NCBI GenBank assembly: GCA_001788395.1
Contig: MGBT01000207.1
Span: 1 to 50,514 of the forward strand
From: Candidatus Rokubacteria bacterium GWA2_70_23
Lineage (GTDB): Bacteria > Methylomirabilota > Methylomirabilia > Rokubacteriales > CSP1-6
Direction: 5' to 3'
Length of the DNA: 50,514 bases
Below, in pieces: positions 24,196 through 33,113 of the stretch (position 1 is its first letter; each line of letters opens with the position of its first letter). A program made the position numbers and the translations under genes. The notes under the pieces are model-generated. The model saw only the letters and a list, made by a program, of their open reading frames with translations, was not told the DNA's origin and did not search any database.

Positions 24196-25452
24196 TCAAA
24201 TCCCCGGCCACTCGTGATCCCCCTCGAATAGCTCTCCCCGCACCCGCTCCTTCTCCTGTTCCGGGATCGAGTCGTCGTGCCGGACCTTGGCGTAGCGCGC
24301 CGCCTTGCCGAGGATGCCCCGCTTCATGCCCAGAAGCTCGGAGCGAAATCTTGCGTACCCCGTCTTGTCCGCCAAGCCGCGCTCCGTGAGAAAGCCGTAG
24401 AACGAGAACAGCCCGGCGTATATCTCCCCGATGACCTCCGCATCCGCGTCGGACATCTTGAAGATGAACTTGTTCATGATGCGCGCAAAGCGCGATTGGA
24501 ACCACCCCATGTCCTCGTAGAGCAGGTAGGTATCCTCCGACAGCTGCTCGACGAAGCCGAAGAAGGCGCGCAGTGACTTGTACACCTCGGAATAGTCCGG
24601 CACGTCGCGCCTGCGGCATAGCTCCCGCTTCCAGGCGTCGAGGCGGTCGTGGTTCCACTGGGCCGCGGCCTGATCCAGGTCCCGGAAGTCTCCCTTCCGG
24701 TCGCACCTTTCTTCCAGGCGCTCAAGAGCCTTGCGGTCGAGAGGTCGCAGCAGGTAATCCATGAACGTGCCGCCGGCCCGCTTCAAGTGGCGCAGCACTT
24801 CACAATTTCCTTGCGTCACCTCGTTGGCTGGCATCAGGGCGAGCGAGCGCTCAAGGTGCTTCCCGGCCTCGTCGAGCCGCCCGGCGACTAGATGCGCCCA
24901 GCCTAGGTTGGACAGGAAGTGGGCGTTTTGGGGATCGAGCTCCACGGCCTTGCGCGCCATCGCGGCCGCCGCGGCCTCGTCGCCCAGGAACAAGGCCGCC
25001 GCGCCCAACTCGTCATAGAAGAGGGCCTGGTGCGGATACCGCTGGATCAGTCGCTCCAAGAGCTCCCGCGCAACGTCGTAGCGCAGGTTCTCTTCAAGGA
25101 ACTCGATGACGTTGTCCATCGACTTCGGATCGAACTGCGCGGGGCCCTCCCGCCTCGCCATCAGGTCCACGGCCTCCAGGAGAAGGCGCCGGCCTTCGGC
25201 CTCCTGGCCGGTCGCGATCTTTCGGCCGCCGAGGTGGTACAGGGCCGGGTAGTAGGCGGGATGAAGTCGGAGGATCTCCTCAAGCCCGTCCATTTCCTCC
25301 TCGGGGGTGAGCTTCTTCCCGAACAGCGGCACCATCGAACTCGCCACCAAGGCGGAGTACTTCCAGTCCGCCGCGTCCCATGCCTTGTCTCCCTTGGCTC
25401 GCTCGGGGCGAGAGGCGCGTTTTCCCGCTTGGCTCCGTTCCGTGGGCTTCAT
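24196..25452 (-). CDS. TPR-repeat protein of unknown function
   Basis: A 418-residue protein. At least two or three tetratricopeptide-like units are visible around residues 60-240 (ALFYDELGAAALFLGDEA, AHFLSNLGWAHLVAGRLDEA). They are followed by a C-terminal helical region rich in aromatic and charged residues (LYEDMGWFQSRFARIMNKF) that I do not recognise. ATG 25452 is preferred over one six codons upstream because GGGGAGG precedes it. Base composition looks lower in GC than in the flanking operons, in keeping with an acquired block. It starts 24 bases after the small protein gene upstream, so the two are probably co-transcribed. No function is claimed. Confidence 0.72.
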   Translation of the reverse strand: MKPTERSQAGKRASRPERAKGDKAWDAADWKYSALVASSMVPLFGKKLTPEEEMDGLEEILRLHPAYYPALYHLGGRKIATGQEAEGRRLLLEAVDLMARREGPAQFDPKSMDNVIEFLEENLRYDVARELLERLIQRYPHQALFYDELGAAALFLGDEAAAAAMARKAVELDPQNAHFLSNLGWAHLVAGRLDEAGKHLERSLALMPANEVTQGNCEVLRHLKRAGGTFMDYLLRPLDRKALERLEERCDRKGDFRDLDQAAAQWNHDRLDAWKRELCRRRDVPDYSEVYKSLRAFFGFVEQLSEDTYLLYEDMGWFQSRFARIMNKFIFKMSDADAEVIGEIYAGLFSFYGFLTERGLADKTGYARFRSELLGMKRGILGKAARYAKVRHDDSIPEQEKERVRGELFEGDHEWPGI

Positions 25453-25476
25453 TTTGATTGGCCTCCCCATATTGTT

Positions 25477-25803
25477 TCACCGGCGCTTGGCGGCCGGTGC
25501 CCGCAGCGCCTGTTTGAACATGGCGTAATGCCGCTTCAGGCTCGCCACGTAGCCTGCGTCTTCCAGGACGTCCTGGACAGCCCGGAGCAGCGCCGGGGCC
25601 AGATCGGACTGAGGGCTCATCAAGTTCAGACACGGGCCTTTGAGCTCGTCGAGATCTCTGGGATCGCGGGAGCCCAACCACCGCGCATAGAAGTTCCGGC
25701 TCTCCCAACCGAAGGCGATCACCGCCTCCACCCTCCGGCGCGAGCGGACGCACAAGAACACGCGTCTACAGTCGCAGTCGGGATCCTGGCAGTAAGATTC
25801 CAA
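25477..25803 (-). CDS. Small cysteine-rich protein, probably N-truncated
   Basis: A 108-residue frame from TTG 25803 with a striking cysteine cluster at its start (ESYCQDPDCDCRRVFLCV), followed by a helical C-terminus rich in Arg and Lys. Coding-like text continues upstream in the same frame without any ATG or GTG back to the stop of the cyclase remnant at 25918 (HLFCEYCPKDAES, VVNDPDLPAGDYALL). The true start therefore seems lost, or the gene relies on the TTG. The paired cysteines suggest a zinc-binding fold. I do not recognise the family. The TPR gene follows 24 bases downstream. Confidence 0.5.
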   Translation of the reverse strand: MESYCQDPDCDCRRVFLCVRSRRRVEAVIAFGWESRNFYARWLGSRDPRDLDELKGPCLNLMSPQSDLAPALLRAVQDVLEDAGYVASLKRHYAMFKQALRAPAAKRR

Positions 25804-25917
25804 TAGAGCGTAGTCCCCGGCAGGCAGATCCGGATCGTTGACAACCGCAATACTGCGCGTGTCGCTTTCCGCATCCTTCGGGCAATACTCACAAAAGAGA
25901 TGGGAGTCACGCCGGGC

Positions 25918-26328
25918 TCAGAACACCGCGAGCGGGTTCGCGGGGGAGCCCGTCCCACCCACGACCCGCAGCGGCGCGATCACCAGCATGAACTCGTCGC
26001 GCCCTTCCTCCACGCACGCCGTCGCCAGCGGCTCGAGGAGCGCGTTGTCGAGCAGCGCGACGCCGTAGGCGAAGAGCACGGCGTGCACCGCCCACGGGAT
26101 GTAGTGCTGGGCCGGCAGCGCGTTGTTCGGCCCCGGCTCCTTGGGGAACGGGCGGCTCAGCGAGACACTGCGCCCGCTCCGGACGAGCCGGGCCGCCGCC
26201 GCGCGCCTGGCCGGCGTGACGAGGTTGAGCGCGCCGACCTGATCGTCCTTGCCCCAGCGCCCCCAGTTGCGGCGCTCGCGGAGCCAGCTCCGGACTTCCT
26301 GCTCGGTGGGTAGCAGGCGTTCGGGCAT
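25918..26328 (-). pseudogene. Internally deleted cyclase (kynurenine formamidase-like) gene
   Basis: The 136-codon frame begins like a cyclase-family hydrolase (EQEVRSWLRERRNWGRWGKD, DQVGALNLVTPARR, GRSVSLSRPFPKEPGPNN). After about residue 79 it jumps to the normal C-terminal end of the same family (LFAYGVALLDNALLEPLATA, APLRVVGGTGSPANPLAVF). Family members are roughly 300 residues, so about half the protein, including the metal-binding HxGTHxD region, is gone while the frame is kept. ATG 26328 has a good GGGAGG. The product is unlikely to be an active hydrolase. The 210 bases between it and the transporter gene contain nothing I recognise. Confidence 0.7.
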
Positions 26329-26537
26329 CGTCGCCTCCCGGGTGGTATGGTCCCTTCTCGTCCGCAAGGTACTGTATCGAATCTTGGGCATTGTTGCCAC
26401 TCCCGCGCTGCGGGCCGCATGGACTCCATGGCGCCTGCGACACCGACGGCGAGCCCCGACCGGATCCAGGCGGTACCGCAGCACCTTCACCGCGGGGCGG
26501 CCGTGGGCGCGAGGCGGCTCGACGGTATGAATCGGGG

Positions 26538-27503
26538 CTACGGTCTCGATTCCGTCGGCGCGAAACGGCCAGAGGGGCCACTTGCGGAGCAGTCCGCCGG
26601 CTGTGACGAAGAGGGAGGTGGCGCTGATTTCCACTGCACCAGAAGGACTCCCAGGACGGCGACCACCAGGCCGATCACCTGTAGCGCCGCCAGCTGTTCC
26701 CCCAGGAAGAGGCTCGCGAGCAGCGCCGTCCCCAGCGGAGAGAGGCTCAGCAGCACGTTCGACTCCAGGGCGGTGAGGATCCGGATGCAATGGTTGTAGA
26801 GGACGTAGGCGAGAGCGGTATTGACCACCGCCAGCCAGAGGACGGCCACCCAGCCTTCGAGAGACGGCGATGCCGGTCGCTCCAGCGGCAGCGCGACCAG
26901 AAGGAGCAGGCCCCCTCCAAATCCCAGCGGAAGGGCGGTCAAGGGCACCGTGGGCACGTGCCCCGCCCGAGCAAGAGCACGGCTGAGGACGACGAAAACG
27001 GCGAACGCCAGGACGCCGAGGCTGATCACCGCCAGTGCCCGCGGATCCCCCGCGCTCAGGCCCGGCGAGAAGAAGAGGGCACTGCCTGCCAGAGTGACTG
27101 CGAGTCCGACGACCTGCAGCCGCGTGGGAACCTCGCGCAGCCAGACCAGAGCGAGGAACAAGCCCGGCAGTGGGAGCAGGCTGAACAGGAAGGCGCCAGT
27201 GGTCGCCGGCACGTACTGGAGCCCCCAGAAGAGCGCACCGTTACTCAAAGGGTAGGCGCAGAGCCCCAGCACGAACAGCTGCCACCAGTGGCCGGGGGCG
27301 GGGTTTCGCGTGAGCCCGCCGTTCAGGGCCATCGCCGGGAGGAGCAGCAGGAAGGCGGCGAAATAGCGCACGCCCGCCAGGGTCAGCGGCGCCATGTGGG
27401 CCAACCCGACCTTGATGATGACGAAGGAGGATGCCCAGATGGCGCTGACAAGCAGCGCCTCACCGATGGCCAGCAGGCGGGTCCAGCCTCTGTCCCGTCG
27501 CAT
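26538..27503 (-). CDS. EamA/DMT-family membrane transporter
   Basis: A 321-residue membrane protein with about ten hydrophobic segments and the internal duplication typical of EamA (DMT, RhaT-like) exporters: SAIWASSFVIIKVGL in the first half and WLAVVNTALAYVLYNHCI in the second. I start at ATG 27503, directly before the first helix; upstream codons in the same frame are Arg-rich and not membrane-like. The cytoplasmic tail after the last helix (KSAPPPSSSQPADC) looks disordered. Substrate cannot be told from sequence. It stands alone, with gaps of 185 bases upstream and 210 downstream. Confidence 0.85.
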   Translation of the reverse strand: MRRDRGWTRLLAIGEALLVSAIWASSFVIIKVGLAHMAPLTLAGVRYFAAFLLLLPAMALNGGLTRNPAPGHWWQLFVLGLCAYPLSNGALFWGLQYVPATTGAFLFSLLPLPGLFLALVWLREVPTRLQVVGLAVTLAGSALFFSPGLSAGDPRALAVISLGVLAFAVFVVLSRALARAGHVPTVPLTALPLGFGGGLLLLVALPLERPASPSLEGWVAVLWLAVVNTALAYVLYNHCIRILTALESNVLLSLSPLGTALLASLFLGEQLAALQVIGLVVAVLGVLLVQWKSAPPPSSSQPADCSASGPSGRFAPTESRP

Positions 27504-27688
27504 CCCCCACCTTCTCACGAACTCGCCCGCCGTCTTCACCGCAGTCACGCAGGTCAGAGCGTAGGCTCGCCGTGAGCTTGTCTCCAGCCCCCGCCACCTC
27601 AAACGGCGCGAACCGATTTCCGTAGGCCACTGCTCAGTCCGGTGCCACGACTCTTGGAAGACTGGACGACCCCCGCCCGGGACCGCCG

Positions 27689-28339
27689 TCACCCATCTTC
27701 GCCCTCGTCGCGTTCTCGAAGAGGATAGGGGCCGACGTAGCCGCTCGCAGGGACGCGGCGCACCGACTCACGGCCGCCCTCGCTCCCCCGCGAGCACGCG
27801 ACCTCCACCACTCGCAGATCCTTCGCCTCCGGCCTGAGACGCGCGGCAATCTTCCATGCCTGCCGCGTCACCAGGAGCTGGCCAGGCGCCGCTTCCTCGG
27901 CGGAGAGCAAGGTCGCCCCCATCAGGAAGTCGGTGTCGAAGAAGAACCGATCCACCATGGCGTCGAAGTCGATGTGCTCGATCTCGTACGGGCCGACCTG
28001 GTCTCCGCTGGCGGTGGCCCCGTCGTTGTGCAGGTCGCAGTAGAGCTGAAGGCACGAGTAGAACACCAGCCAGTGATAGTCCGTCAGCTCGTAGCGCCGG
28101 CGCTCGTCGCGGCTCGCGCGCCGCAGCCGGTCGATCACGCGGACGAGTTCCCGGCGCGTGAAGAACGGAACGGGTTCCGGGAACAGGTCCCGATACGACT
28201 CATCGAGATCACGCCGCTCTGCCCGGGTCGGCCGGTAGCCCTCCCGGTAGCGGACGAGGTGGACCTCACGCACGTCCGCCAGGGCTTCGTCGACAATGGC
28301 AAGGAAGATGGGATCGGGTTCGTCCTGGAAAATGATCAT
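27689..28339 (-). CDS. Conserved-looking protein of unknown function
   Basis: A 216-residue soluble protein with balanced, coding-like composition. It begins MIIFQDEPDPIFLAIVDEAL. Its middle has the aromatic stretch TDYHWLVFYSCLQLYCDLHN and the acidic run EIEHIDFDAMVDRFFFDTDF, which could bind metal. The C-terminal 30 residues are Arg/Gly rich and look disordered. GAGGGG precedes ATG 28339. No motif I know is present and the neighbours give no clue. It lies in the accessory zone beside the integrase remnant, so it may be part of the acquired block. Confidence 0.6.
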   Translation of the reverse strand: MIIFQDEPDPIFLAIVDEALADVREVHLVRYREGYRPTRAERRDLDESYRDLFPEPVPFFTRRELVRVIDRLRRASRDERRRYELTDYHWLVFYSCLQLYCDLHNDGATASGDQVGPYEIEHIDFDAMVDRFFFDTDFLMGATLLSAEEAAPGQLLVTRQAWKIAARLRPEAKDLRVVEVACSRGSEGGRESVRRVPASGYVGPYPLRERDEGEDG

Positions 28340-28600
28340 CAGTCCCCTCGCCCGGATGGCGGCAGTGGGAGCAGCCTACAGCCGCGCCTGGCCGCGATCA
28401 AGGCCCCCCCTCGCGCAGCCCATGCCGGCCCGCAGCGCGCGGGTCCCGAGCCTCCAGCCAGCTCAAGAGTCACAACCAGTTGCCGAGTCTCGCCCCGAGC
28501 ACCCATGGCTTGGTGCCTCCGAGCCGAGATCGCGAACCTTCTCGGCCTGCCTCCCGCCGGCGCTCCCCCTGTATGAGGACCGACACATCGTGGGTGCCCC

Positions 28601-28936
28601 CTCGCCCGGTTCTATCAGTGGCAGGTCAACGTGAATGGCTACCGGGGGCCCACCCCAGCGGCCGACCTCAAGTTCTTCGTCGGCAAGCAGCCATCCAAGC
28701 GGGCCCGGAAGCGCGACGTGCAGTGGTTCCGCCTGCCCGAGGCCCGGACACTGCTCGACGCCTGCCAGGCGCTCAAGCCACGCTGGGTGGCGTTTCTCAT
28801 GGTCTGCTTCGGGGGCGGCCTCCGCTGGGGTGAGGCGACGGCGCTCGCCTGCCAGGACATCGACTGGGCCCGCGAGCGCGTGCATGTCGAGCGCACCTGG
28901 TCCGAGGACGGCGGGCGGATCGAAGCCTGCAAGTCG
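28601..28936 (+). pseudogene. Tyrosine recombinase (phage integrase) fragment
   Basis: The plus-strand frame encodes the junction of the SAM-like core-binding domain and the first half of the catalytic domain of a tyrosine recombinase: LARFYQWQVN, then NPAADLKFF-like text, RLPEARTLLDAC, and CFGGGLRWGEATALACQD with the first catalytic Arg. A stop lies upstream in frame at 28574, and family similarity ends near 28936 before the H-x-x-R and Tyr residues. Only about 110 residues of roughly 350 remain. It points at the 3' end of the tRNA-Ala gene 100 bases further on. The remaining bases between 28340 and the tRNA hold nothing else I can name. Confidence 0.7.
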
Positions 28937-29036
28937 GCGCTGGGGAGGGTTCAGCCGCGTCCACCGGCGTCCACGCTGCTGGACGCCGGGGAGGCGACTC
29001 GGGGGCAACTACGCGATACTGCGCGCGAAGATTTCA

Positions 29037-29112
29037 TGGTGGAGGGTAAGGGATTCGAACCCTCGACCTCGGCGTTGCGAACGCCGCGCTCTCCCAACTG
29101 AGCTAACCCCCC
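29037..29112 (-). tRNA. tRNA-Ala (CGC)
   Basis: A complete 76-base cloverleaf on the minus strand. The acceptor stem GGGGGGT pairs with ACCCTCC, including the G3-U70 pair that defines alanine tRNAs. The D-arm is GCTC/GAGC, the anticodon loop TTCGCAA gives anticodon CGC, the T-loop is TTCGAAT, and CCA is encoded. It lies between the integrase remnant and the slipin gene and would read GCG, a frequent codon in this GC-rich genome. Confidence 0.95.
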
Positions 29113-29162
29113 GTGGAGCCCCCGTATTCTACTCACGGAGGGCGGAGATCACAAGCAGCGTG

Positions 29163-29981
29163 TCACCCGCCGGGCTCGCTCTTCGGCGGCTGCGCCGGCT
29201 TGAAGGCGTTGATCACCGCGCCGAACAGCTCCATCGGCAGGGGGAAGAACGTCGTCGTGTTCCGCTCCGAGGCGATCTCCCTCATGGTCTGCAGATACCG
29301 GAGCTGGATCGCGATCGGGTAGCGCGACAGGACATCCGCAGCCTCGGAGAGCTTGGCGGCCGCCTGGAACTCGCCGTCCGCGTTGATCACCTTGGCGCGC
29401 CGCTCGCGCTCGGCCTCGGCCTGCTTCGACATGGCCCGCTGCATGTCCTGCGGCAAGTCCACGTTCTTCACCTCCACGGCCGCGACCTTGATCCCCCACG
29501 GGGTGGTGTGCTCGTCGATGATGCGGGTGAGCTGCTGGTTGATCTTGTCCCGCGCGGCCAGGAGGTCGTCCAGCTCCTGCTGCCCGAGCACGCTCCGGAG
29601 CGTCGTCTGGGCAATCTGGGAGGTCGCGTAGAGGAAGTCCTCGACGCTGATGATGGCCTTCGCGGCGTCGAGCACGCGGAAGAAGATCACGGCGTTGACC
29701 TTCACGGAGACGTTGTCGCGCGTGATCACGTCCTGCGGCGGCACGTCCATGGTGATGGTCCTGAGGCTCACCTTCACCATCTTGTCCACGAACGGAATCA
29801 GCAGCACGAGTCCGGGCCCCGACCCGTCGCCGCCCGGATTGAGCACGGCGCTGGCGCGGCGGCCGAAGCGGAAGATCACCGCCCGCTCGTAGTCCCGGAG
29901 GATCCGCACCGACGAGCCGATCACGAAGATCACGATCACCAGCACCGGAACGATCCCGAAGAGCATCTCGAAGCCGCTCAT
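29163..29981 (-). CDS. Slipin/stomatin-like SPFH-domain membrane protein
   Basis: A 272-residue protein with an N-terminal membrane segment ([15 protein letters not shown]), then an SPFH/band-7 domain ([43 protein letters not shown]), and a helical, Ala/Glu-rich C-terminal part ([20 protein letters not shown]). It is the bacterial slipin that pairs with NfeD. Both genes are adjacent here, 20 bases apart, NfeD first. ATG 29981 is preceded by GAGGAGG. Together they are thought to organise membrane microdomains and support membrane-protein quality control. Confidence 0.93.
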   Translation of the reverse strand: MSGFEMLFGIVPVLVIVIFVIGSSVRILRDYERAVIFRFGRRASAVLNPGGDGSGPGLVLLIPFVDKMVKVSLRTITMDVPPQDVITRDNVSVKVNAVIFFRVLDAAKAIISVEDFLYATSQIAQTTLRSVLGQQELDDLLAARDKINQQLTRIIDEHTTPWGIKVAAVEVKNVDLPQDMQRAMSKQAEAERERRAKVINADGEFQAAAKLSEAADVLSRYPIAIQLRYLQTMREIASERNTTTFFPLPMELFGAVINAFKPAQPPKSEPGG

Positions 29982-30001
29982 GCGCGTGCCTCCTCGCGGT
30001 C

Positions 30002-31306
30002 CTACCGCTGGTTGCCTGCTCTGACCACGTGGAGCGTGAGCCCCTCCACCGCCGTGATCTGCACCGCCTCGCCCACCGCGACCGGCCCGCCCTGGGCCAC
30101 CGCGCGCCATAGCTCACCCTGCACGAACACCTGCCCCTCGGGATCGAGCGCCGTCCGGGCAACCGCCGTCTCCCCCACCATGCCCGCGGCCCCCGTGGTG
30201 GGTCGCCCGTACAGGGCCCGGACGCCATAGGACAGCGCGAAGATGAAGAGCCCTGCCGTGCTCCCCACGGTCGGGATGATCACGTACCAGGAGATGCGCA
30301 GCCCCGTCTCGGGGGAGTCGTAGAGCATCATCGAGCCGAGGATCATGGCGACAATACCACCGATGGAGAGCACGCCATGGCTCACGATCTTGATCTCCGC
30401 GATGAGGAGCGCCACGCCGAAGAGGATGAGCAGCAGGCCCGCCCAGTTGATTGGCAGGCTCTGGAAGGCGAAGAAGGCCAGGATGAGGCTGATGCCGCCG
30501 ACCACGCCGGGCAGGATCACGCCGGGGTTCGAGAGCTCGAAGAACAGGCCGAGCATTCCGATCATCATCAGGATGTAGGCGATGTTCGGATCGGTGATCA
30601 GCGCCAGGAAGCGGTCCCGGAACCGGATCTCGATGCGCTTCACCTGGGCCTCGCGCGTCCGCAGTGTCACCTGACCCCGGACCGTCTTGACGGTGCGCCC
30701 GTCCACCTTCGCGAGGAGGTCCGGGATGTTCTCGGCGACGAGATCGACCACGCGGAGCTTCACCGCCTCGCGCTCGGTGGCGGAGACGGAGGAGCGCACG
30801 GCCTTCTCGGCCCACTCGGCGTTGCGCCCCCGCTCGGTGGCAATGGTGCGCGCGAAAGCCGCGGCGTCGTTTTCCACCTTCTTGGCCATCACGCTGTCGG
30901 AGCCGCCCCCCACGGCCACCGGGTGCGCCGCACCGATGTTGGTGGCGGGCGCCATGGCGGCCACGTGCGCCGCCATGGTGATGAAGACGCCCGCGGAGGC
31001 CGCGCGCGCGCCGCCGGGGCCGACGTAGACGATGACGGGGATCTCGGACTTGAGGATCGACTGCACGATGGAGCGCATGGAGCGCTCGAGCCCGCCGGGC
31101 GTGTCGAGCTGCAGGATCAGCGCCTGGGAGCGCTCCGCCTGGGCCCGCTCGATGGCGGTGGCGATGAGACGCACGGTCACGGGCGTGATGGCGCCGTCCA
31201 TCTCGATGAGGGAGACAGGCGCCGGAGGGGCGGACACGGCAGCAAGCGGGGCGAGGGCGACGGCCAGGCCGACCAGAACCAGACCGAGCAGCAGGACACG
31301 TCTCAT
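30002..31306 (-). CDS. NfeD-family protein with ClpP-class serine protease domain
   Basis: A 434-residue protein, full-length NfeD1b type. It has an N-terminal signal peptide ([20 protein letters not shown]), a ClpP/SppA-like protease domain with nucleophile Ser in [14 protein letters not shown] and candidate Lys in [13 protein letters not shown], then four or five membrane helices, and a C-terminal OB-fold ([17 protein letters not shown]). Related proteases cleave stomatin C-termini, and the partner slipin gene follows directly. The start at ATG 31306 gives a proper signal peptide and has GAGG upstream; the longer frame does not. Confidence 0.92.
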   Translation of the reverse strand: MRRVLLLGLVLVGLAVALAPLAAVSAPPAPVSLIEMDGAITPVTVRLIATAIERAQAERSQALILQLDTPGGLERSMRSIVQSILKSEIPVIVYVGPGGARAASAGVFITMAAHVAAMAPATNIGAAHPVAVGGGSDSVMAKKVENDAAAFARTIATERGRNAEWAEKAVRSSVSATEREAVKLRVVDLVAENIPDLLAKVDGRTVKTVRGQVTLRTREAQVKRIEIRFRDRFLALITDPNIAYILMMIGMLGLFFELSNPGVILPGVVGGISLILAFFAFQSLPINWAGLLLILFGVALLIAEIKIVSHGVLSIGGIVAMILGSMMLYDSPETGLRISWYVIIPTVGSTAGLFIFALSYGVRALYGRPTTGAAGMVGETAVARTALDPEGQVFVQGELWRAVAQGGPVAVGEAVQITAVEGLTLHVVRAGNQR

Positions 31307-31380
31307 GGCCGCCTCACGGGGCTCATGATAGCACGCCGCGGCGAGGCTCCCGGCGCAGCGCGAGGACCGAGAGCAGCTCG

Positions 31381-31413
31381 AAAAGGACCACCCCGCCACT
31401 TGCCCCGGCGTGG
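31381..31413 (-). terminator. Weak candidate intrinsic terminator after sufS
   Basis: Read on the minus strand, CCACGCC is followed by an imperfect complement, GGCGGGGTGG, and then TCCTTTT. The stem is interrupted, so the assignment is tentative. Its place directly after the sufS stop (31415) and before the divergently unrelated nfeD region fits the end of the maturation operon. Confidence 0.3.
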
Positions 31414-31414
31414 A

Positions 31415-32632
31415 CTAGAGCTGGGCGGGGAGCGTTGCGACGGCCCGGGCGAGGCGCTCGACCTCGGCGGCCGTGTTGTAGACGGAGAAGCTCGCCCGGA
31501 GCGTGCCGGCGATCCCCAGGCGCTTCATCAGCGGCTGGGCGCAGTGGTGACCGGCACGCACCGCGATGCCGGCCTCGTCGAGGACCGCTGCCCCGTCATG
31601 CGGGTGGATGCCCTCCACGTTGAAGGCCACCACGGCTCCCCGCCCCTCGCCGGACGGCGGCCCGTAGACGGTGACGCCGGGGATCGCCGCCAGCGCGTCC
31701 TGGGCCCGGCGCGTGAGCTCCTGCTCGTGGACGGTCACCCGCGGCATGCCGAGCTTGTCGAGGTACTCCACCGCCGCGGCCAGGCCCACTGCCCCCGCGA
31801 TCGGCGGCGTGCCGGGCTCGAAGCGCCACGGCAGATCGTTCCACTGGGCATGGTCGATCCACACCTCCTTGATCATCTCTCCCCCGCCCCAGGCGGGCTC
31901 GAGGCGCTCCAGGACCTCCTTGCGGCCATACAGCACCCCGATCCCGGTGGGCCCGAGGAGCTTGTGCCCCGAGAAGGCGTAGAAGTCCGCACCGAGGGCC
32001 ACCATGTCGAGCGCCAGGTGAGGCGCGGCCTGGGCGCCGTCCACGAGCACGAGCGCGCCCGCCGCGTGGGCCTCGCGCACGAGGTCCGCCACCGGGTTGA
32101 TCGTGCCGAGGACGTTGGAGACATGGGTCACCGCGACGATGCGCGTGCGCCCGCCGAGGAGTCGGCGGAAGGCGTCGAGGTCCAGGTGACGGCCGTCGGG
32201 CACCGGCACGGCCCGCAGCACGGCGCCGTGGTCACGGCAGGCCATCTGCCACGGGATCAGGTTCGAGTGATGCTCCATCTCGGTGACCAGCACTTCGTCG
32301 GCAGGCCGGAGCGTCCGTCCCACGAGCTGGGCGACCAGGTTGATCGCCTCCGTCGTCCCGCGCGTGAAGAGGACCTCCTCCCGCGAGCGGGCGCCGATGA
32401 AGCCGCACACCGCGTCGCGGGCGCCCTCGTACAGCTCGGTGGCTTCCTCGCCCAGCGTGTGGATGGAGCGGTGGACATTGGCGTGGCTCCGTTCGTAGTA
32501 GCGCTGGATGGCCTCGATCACCTGGCGCGGCTTCTGGCTCGAGGCCGCGGAGTCCAGGTAGGCCAGGGGATGCCCGTTCACGGTGCGGGAGAGGATGGGG
32601 AAGTCCGCGCGGCAGAGCTCGCCCAGGGTCAT
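31415..32632 (-). CDS. sufS: SufS-type cysteine desulfurase
   Basis: A 405-residue class II cysteine desulfurase. The PLP lysine is Lys224 in FSGHKLLGPTG, the catalytic cysteine is Cys364 in RAGHHCAQPLM, and THVSNVLGTINP and DGAQAAPH are typical. It follows sufU with no spacer (TGA directly followed by ATG). The pair in turn follows the Mo-hydroxylase maturation genes with a four-base gap. It may therefore make Fe-S clusters for CoxS and the oxidoreductases, or provide sulfur for the sulfido ligand of the Mo cofactor. sufBCD are not in the window. Confidence 0.93.
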   Translation of the reverse strand: MTLGELCRADFPILSRTVNGHPLAYLDSAASSQKPRQVIEAIQRYYERSHANVHRSIHTLGEEATELYEGARDAVCGFIGARSREEVLFTRGTTEAINLVAQLVGRTLRPADEVLVTEMEHHSNLIPWQMACRDHGAVLRAVPVPDGRHLDLDAFRRLLGGRTRIVAVTHVSNVLGTINPVADLVREAHAAGALVLVDGAQAAPHLALDMVALGADFYAFSGHKLLGPTGIGVLYGRKEVLERLEPAWGGGEMIKEVWIDHAQWNDLPWRFEPGTPPIAGAVGLAAAVEYLDKLGMPRVTVHEQELTRRAQDALAAIPGVTVYGPPSGEGRGAVVAFNVEGIHPHDGAAVLDEAGIAVRAGHHCAQPLMKRLGIAGTLRASFSVYNTAAEVERLARAVATLPAQL

Positions 32633-33109
32633 TCAGGTTGCCTTAACGTGGGGGACTCCGGGTGGCGGTGGGGCCTCTTCGCGCAAGCGCTCATCGGGGC
32701 GGCGCCGCAACGGTGGGGCCTCTTCGCCCACGGGCTCATCGGGGTGGCCCCCCAGGCTCGCGAGCGCCCCGCGGAGCACCGAGATGGGCAGGGTCACGCA
32801 GCGCATCCGCGTGGGCCGGATCTTCGCCTCCAGCCGCTCGAGGACCGCCGCCGCCAGGACGGCGGCCGCCTCCTCGGTCGCGCGCCCCACCACTATCTCC
32901 AGCAACACGTCCGCGGAGGCCGCGCAGATGGCACAGCTGTCGCCGTGGTGCCGCGCGTCGGACAGCGTGCCGTGCTCGATGCGGCACTCGATGCGGATGC
33001 GGTCGCCGCAGAGGGGGTTCACGTCCTCGAAGGCGGCTTGCGGCTCCACGATCCGGCCGCGGAAACGTGGGTGGCGGAAGCGGTCGCGGATCACGGTGCT
33101 GTAGACCAC
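32633..33109 (-). CDS. sufU: SufU/IscU-like Fe-S assembly (sulfur acceptor) protein
   Basis: A 158-residue SufU-type protein. Cys34 with Asp36 (NPLCGDRI), Cys59 and Cys62 (GDSCAICAASAD), and Cys104 (MRCVTLPIS) match the zinc/sulfur-binding residues of SufU. The C-terminal 40 residues are an added tail containing a repeated EEAPP element encoded by a 45-bp DNA repeat. Translation starts at GTG 33109, four bases after the upstream stop. SufU activates SufS by accepting persulfide sulfur, in agreement with the adjacent sufS. Confidence 0.88.
   Translation of the reverse strand: MVYSTVIRDRFRHPRFRGRIVEPQAAFEDVNPLCGDRIRIECRIEHGTLSDARHHGDSCAICAASADVLLEIVVGRATEEAAAVLAAAVLERLEAKIRPTRMRCVTLPISVLRGALASLGGHPDEPVGEEAPPLRRRPDERLREEAPPPPGVPHVKAT
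32666..32755. repeat. 45-bp imperfect tandem repeat in the 3' end of sufU
   Basis: CGGTGGGGCCTCTTCGC begins at 32666 and again at 32711, and the two units continue in parallel through GCTCATCGGGG with scattered differences. The period of 45 bases keeps the reading frame and lengthens the SufU C-terminus by one 15-residue unit. Confidence 0.7.
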
Positions 33110-33113
33110 GGCG

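Noticed and set aside
28631-29101. Intact integrase gene reading into the tRNA
   Set aside because: Only the middle of the recombinase is present; the C-terminal catalytic His, Arg and Tyr are missing and the tail is tRNA sequence.
28951-29136. Short frames over the tRNA region giving VRDSNPRPRRCERRALPTEL-like or EGKGFEPSTSALRTP-like peptides
   Set aside because: These are the familiar artefact of translating a tRNA gene; the cloverleaf of tRNA-Ala(CGC) explains the sequence.
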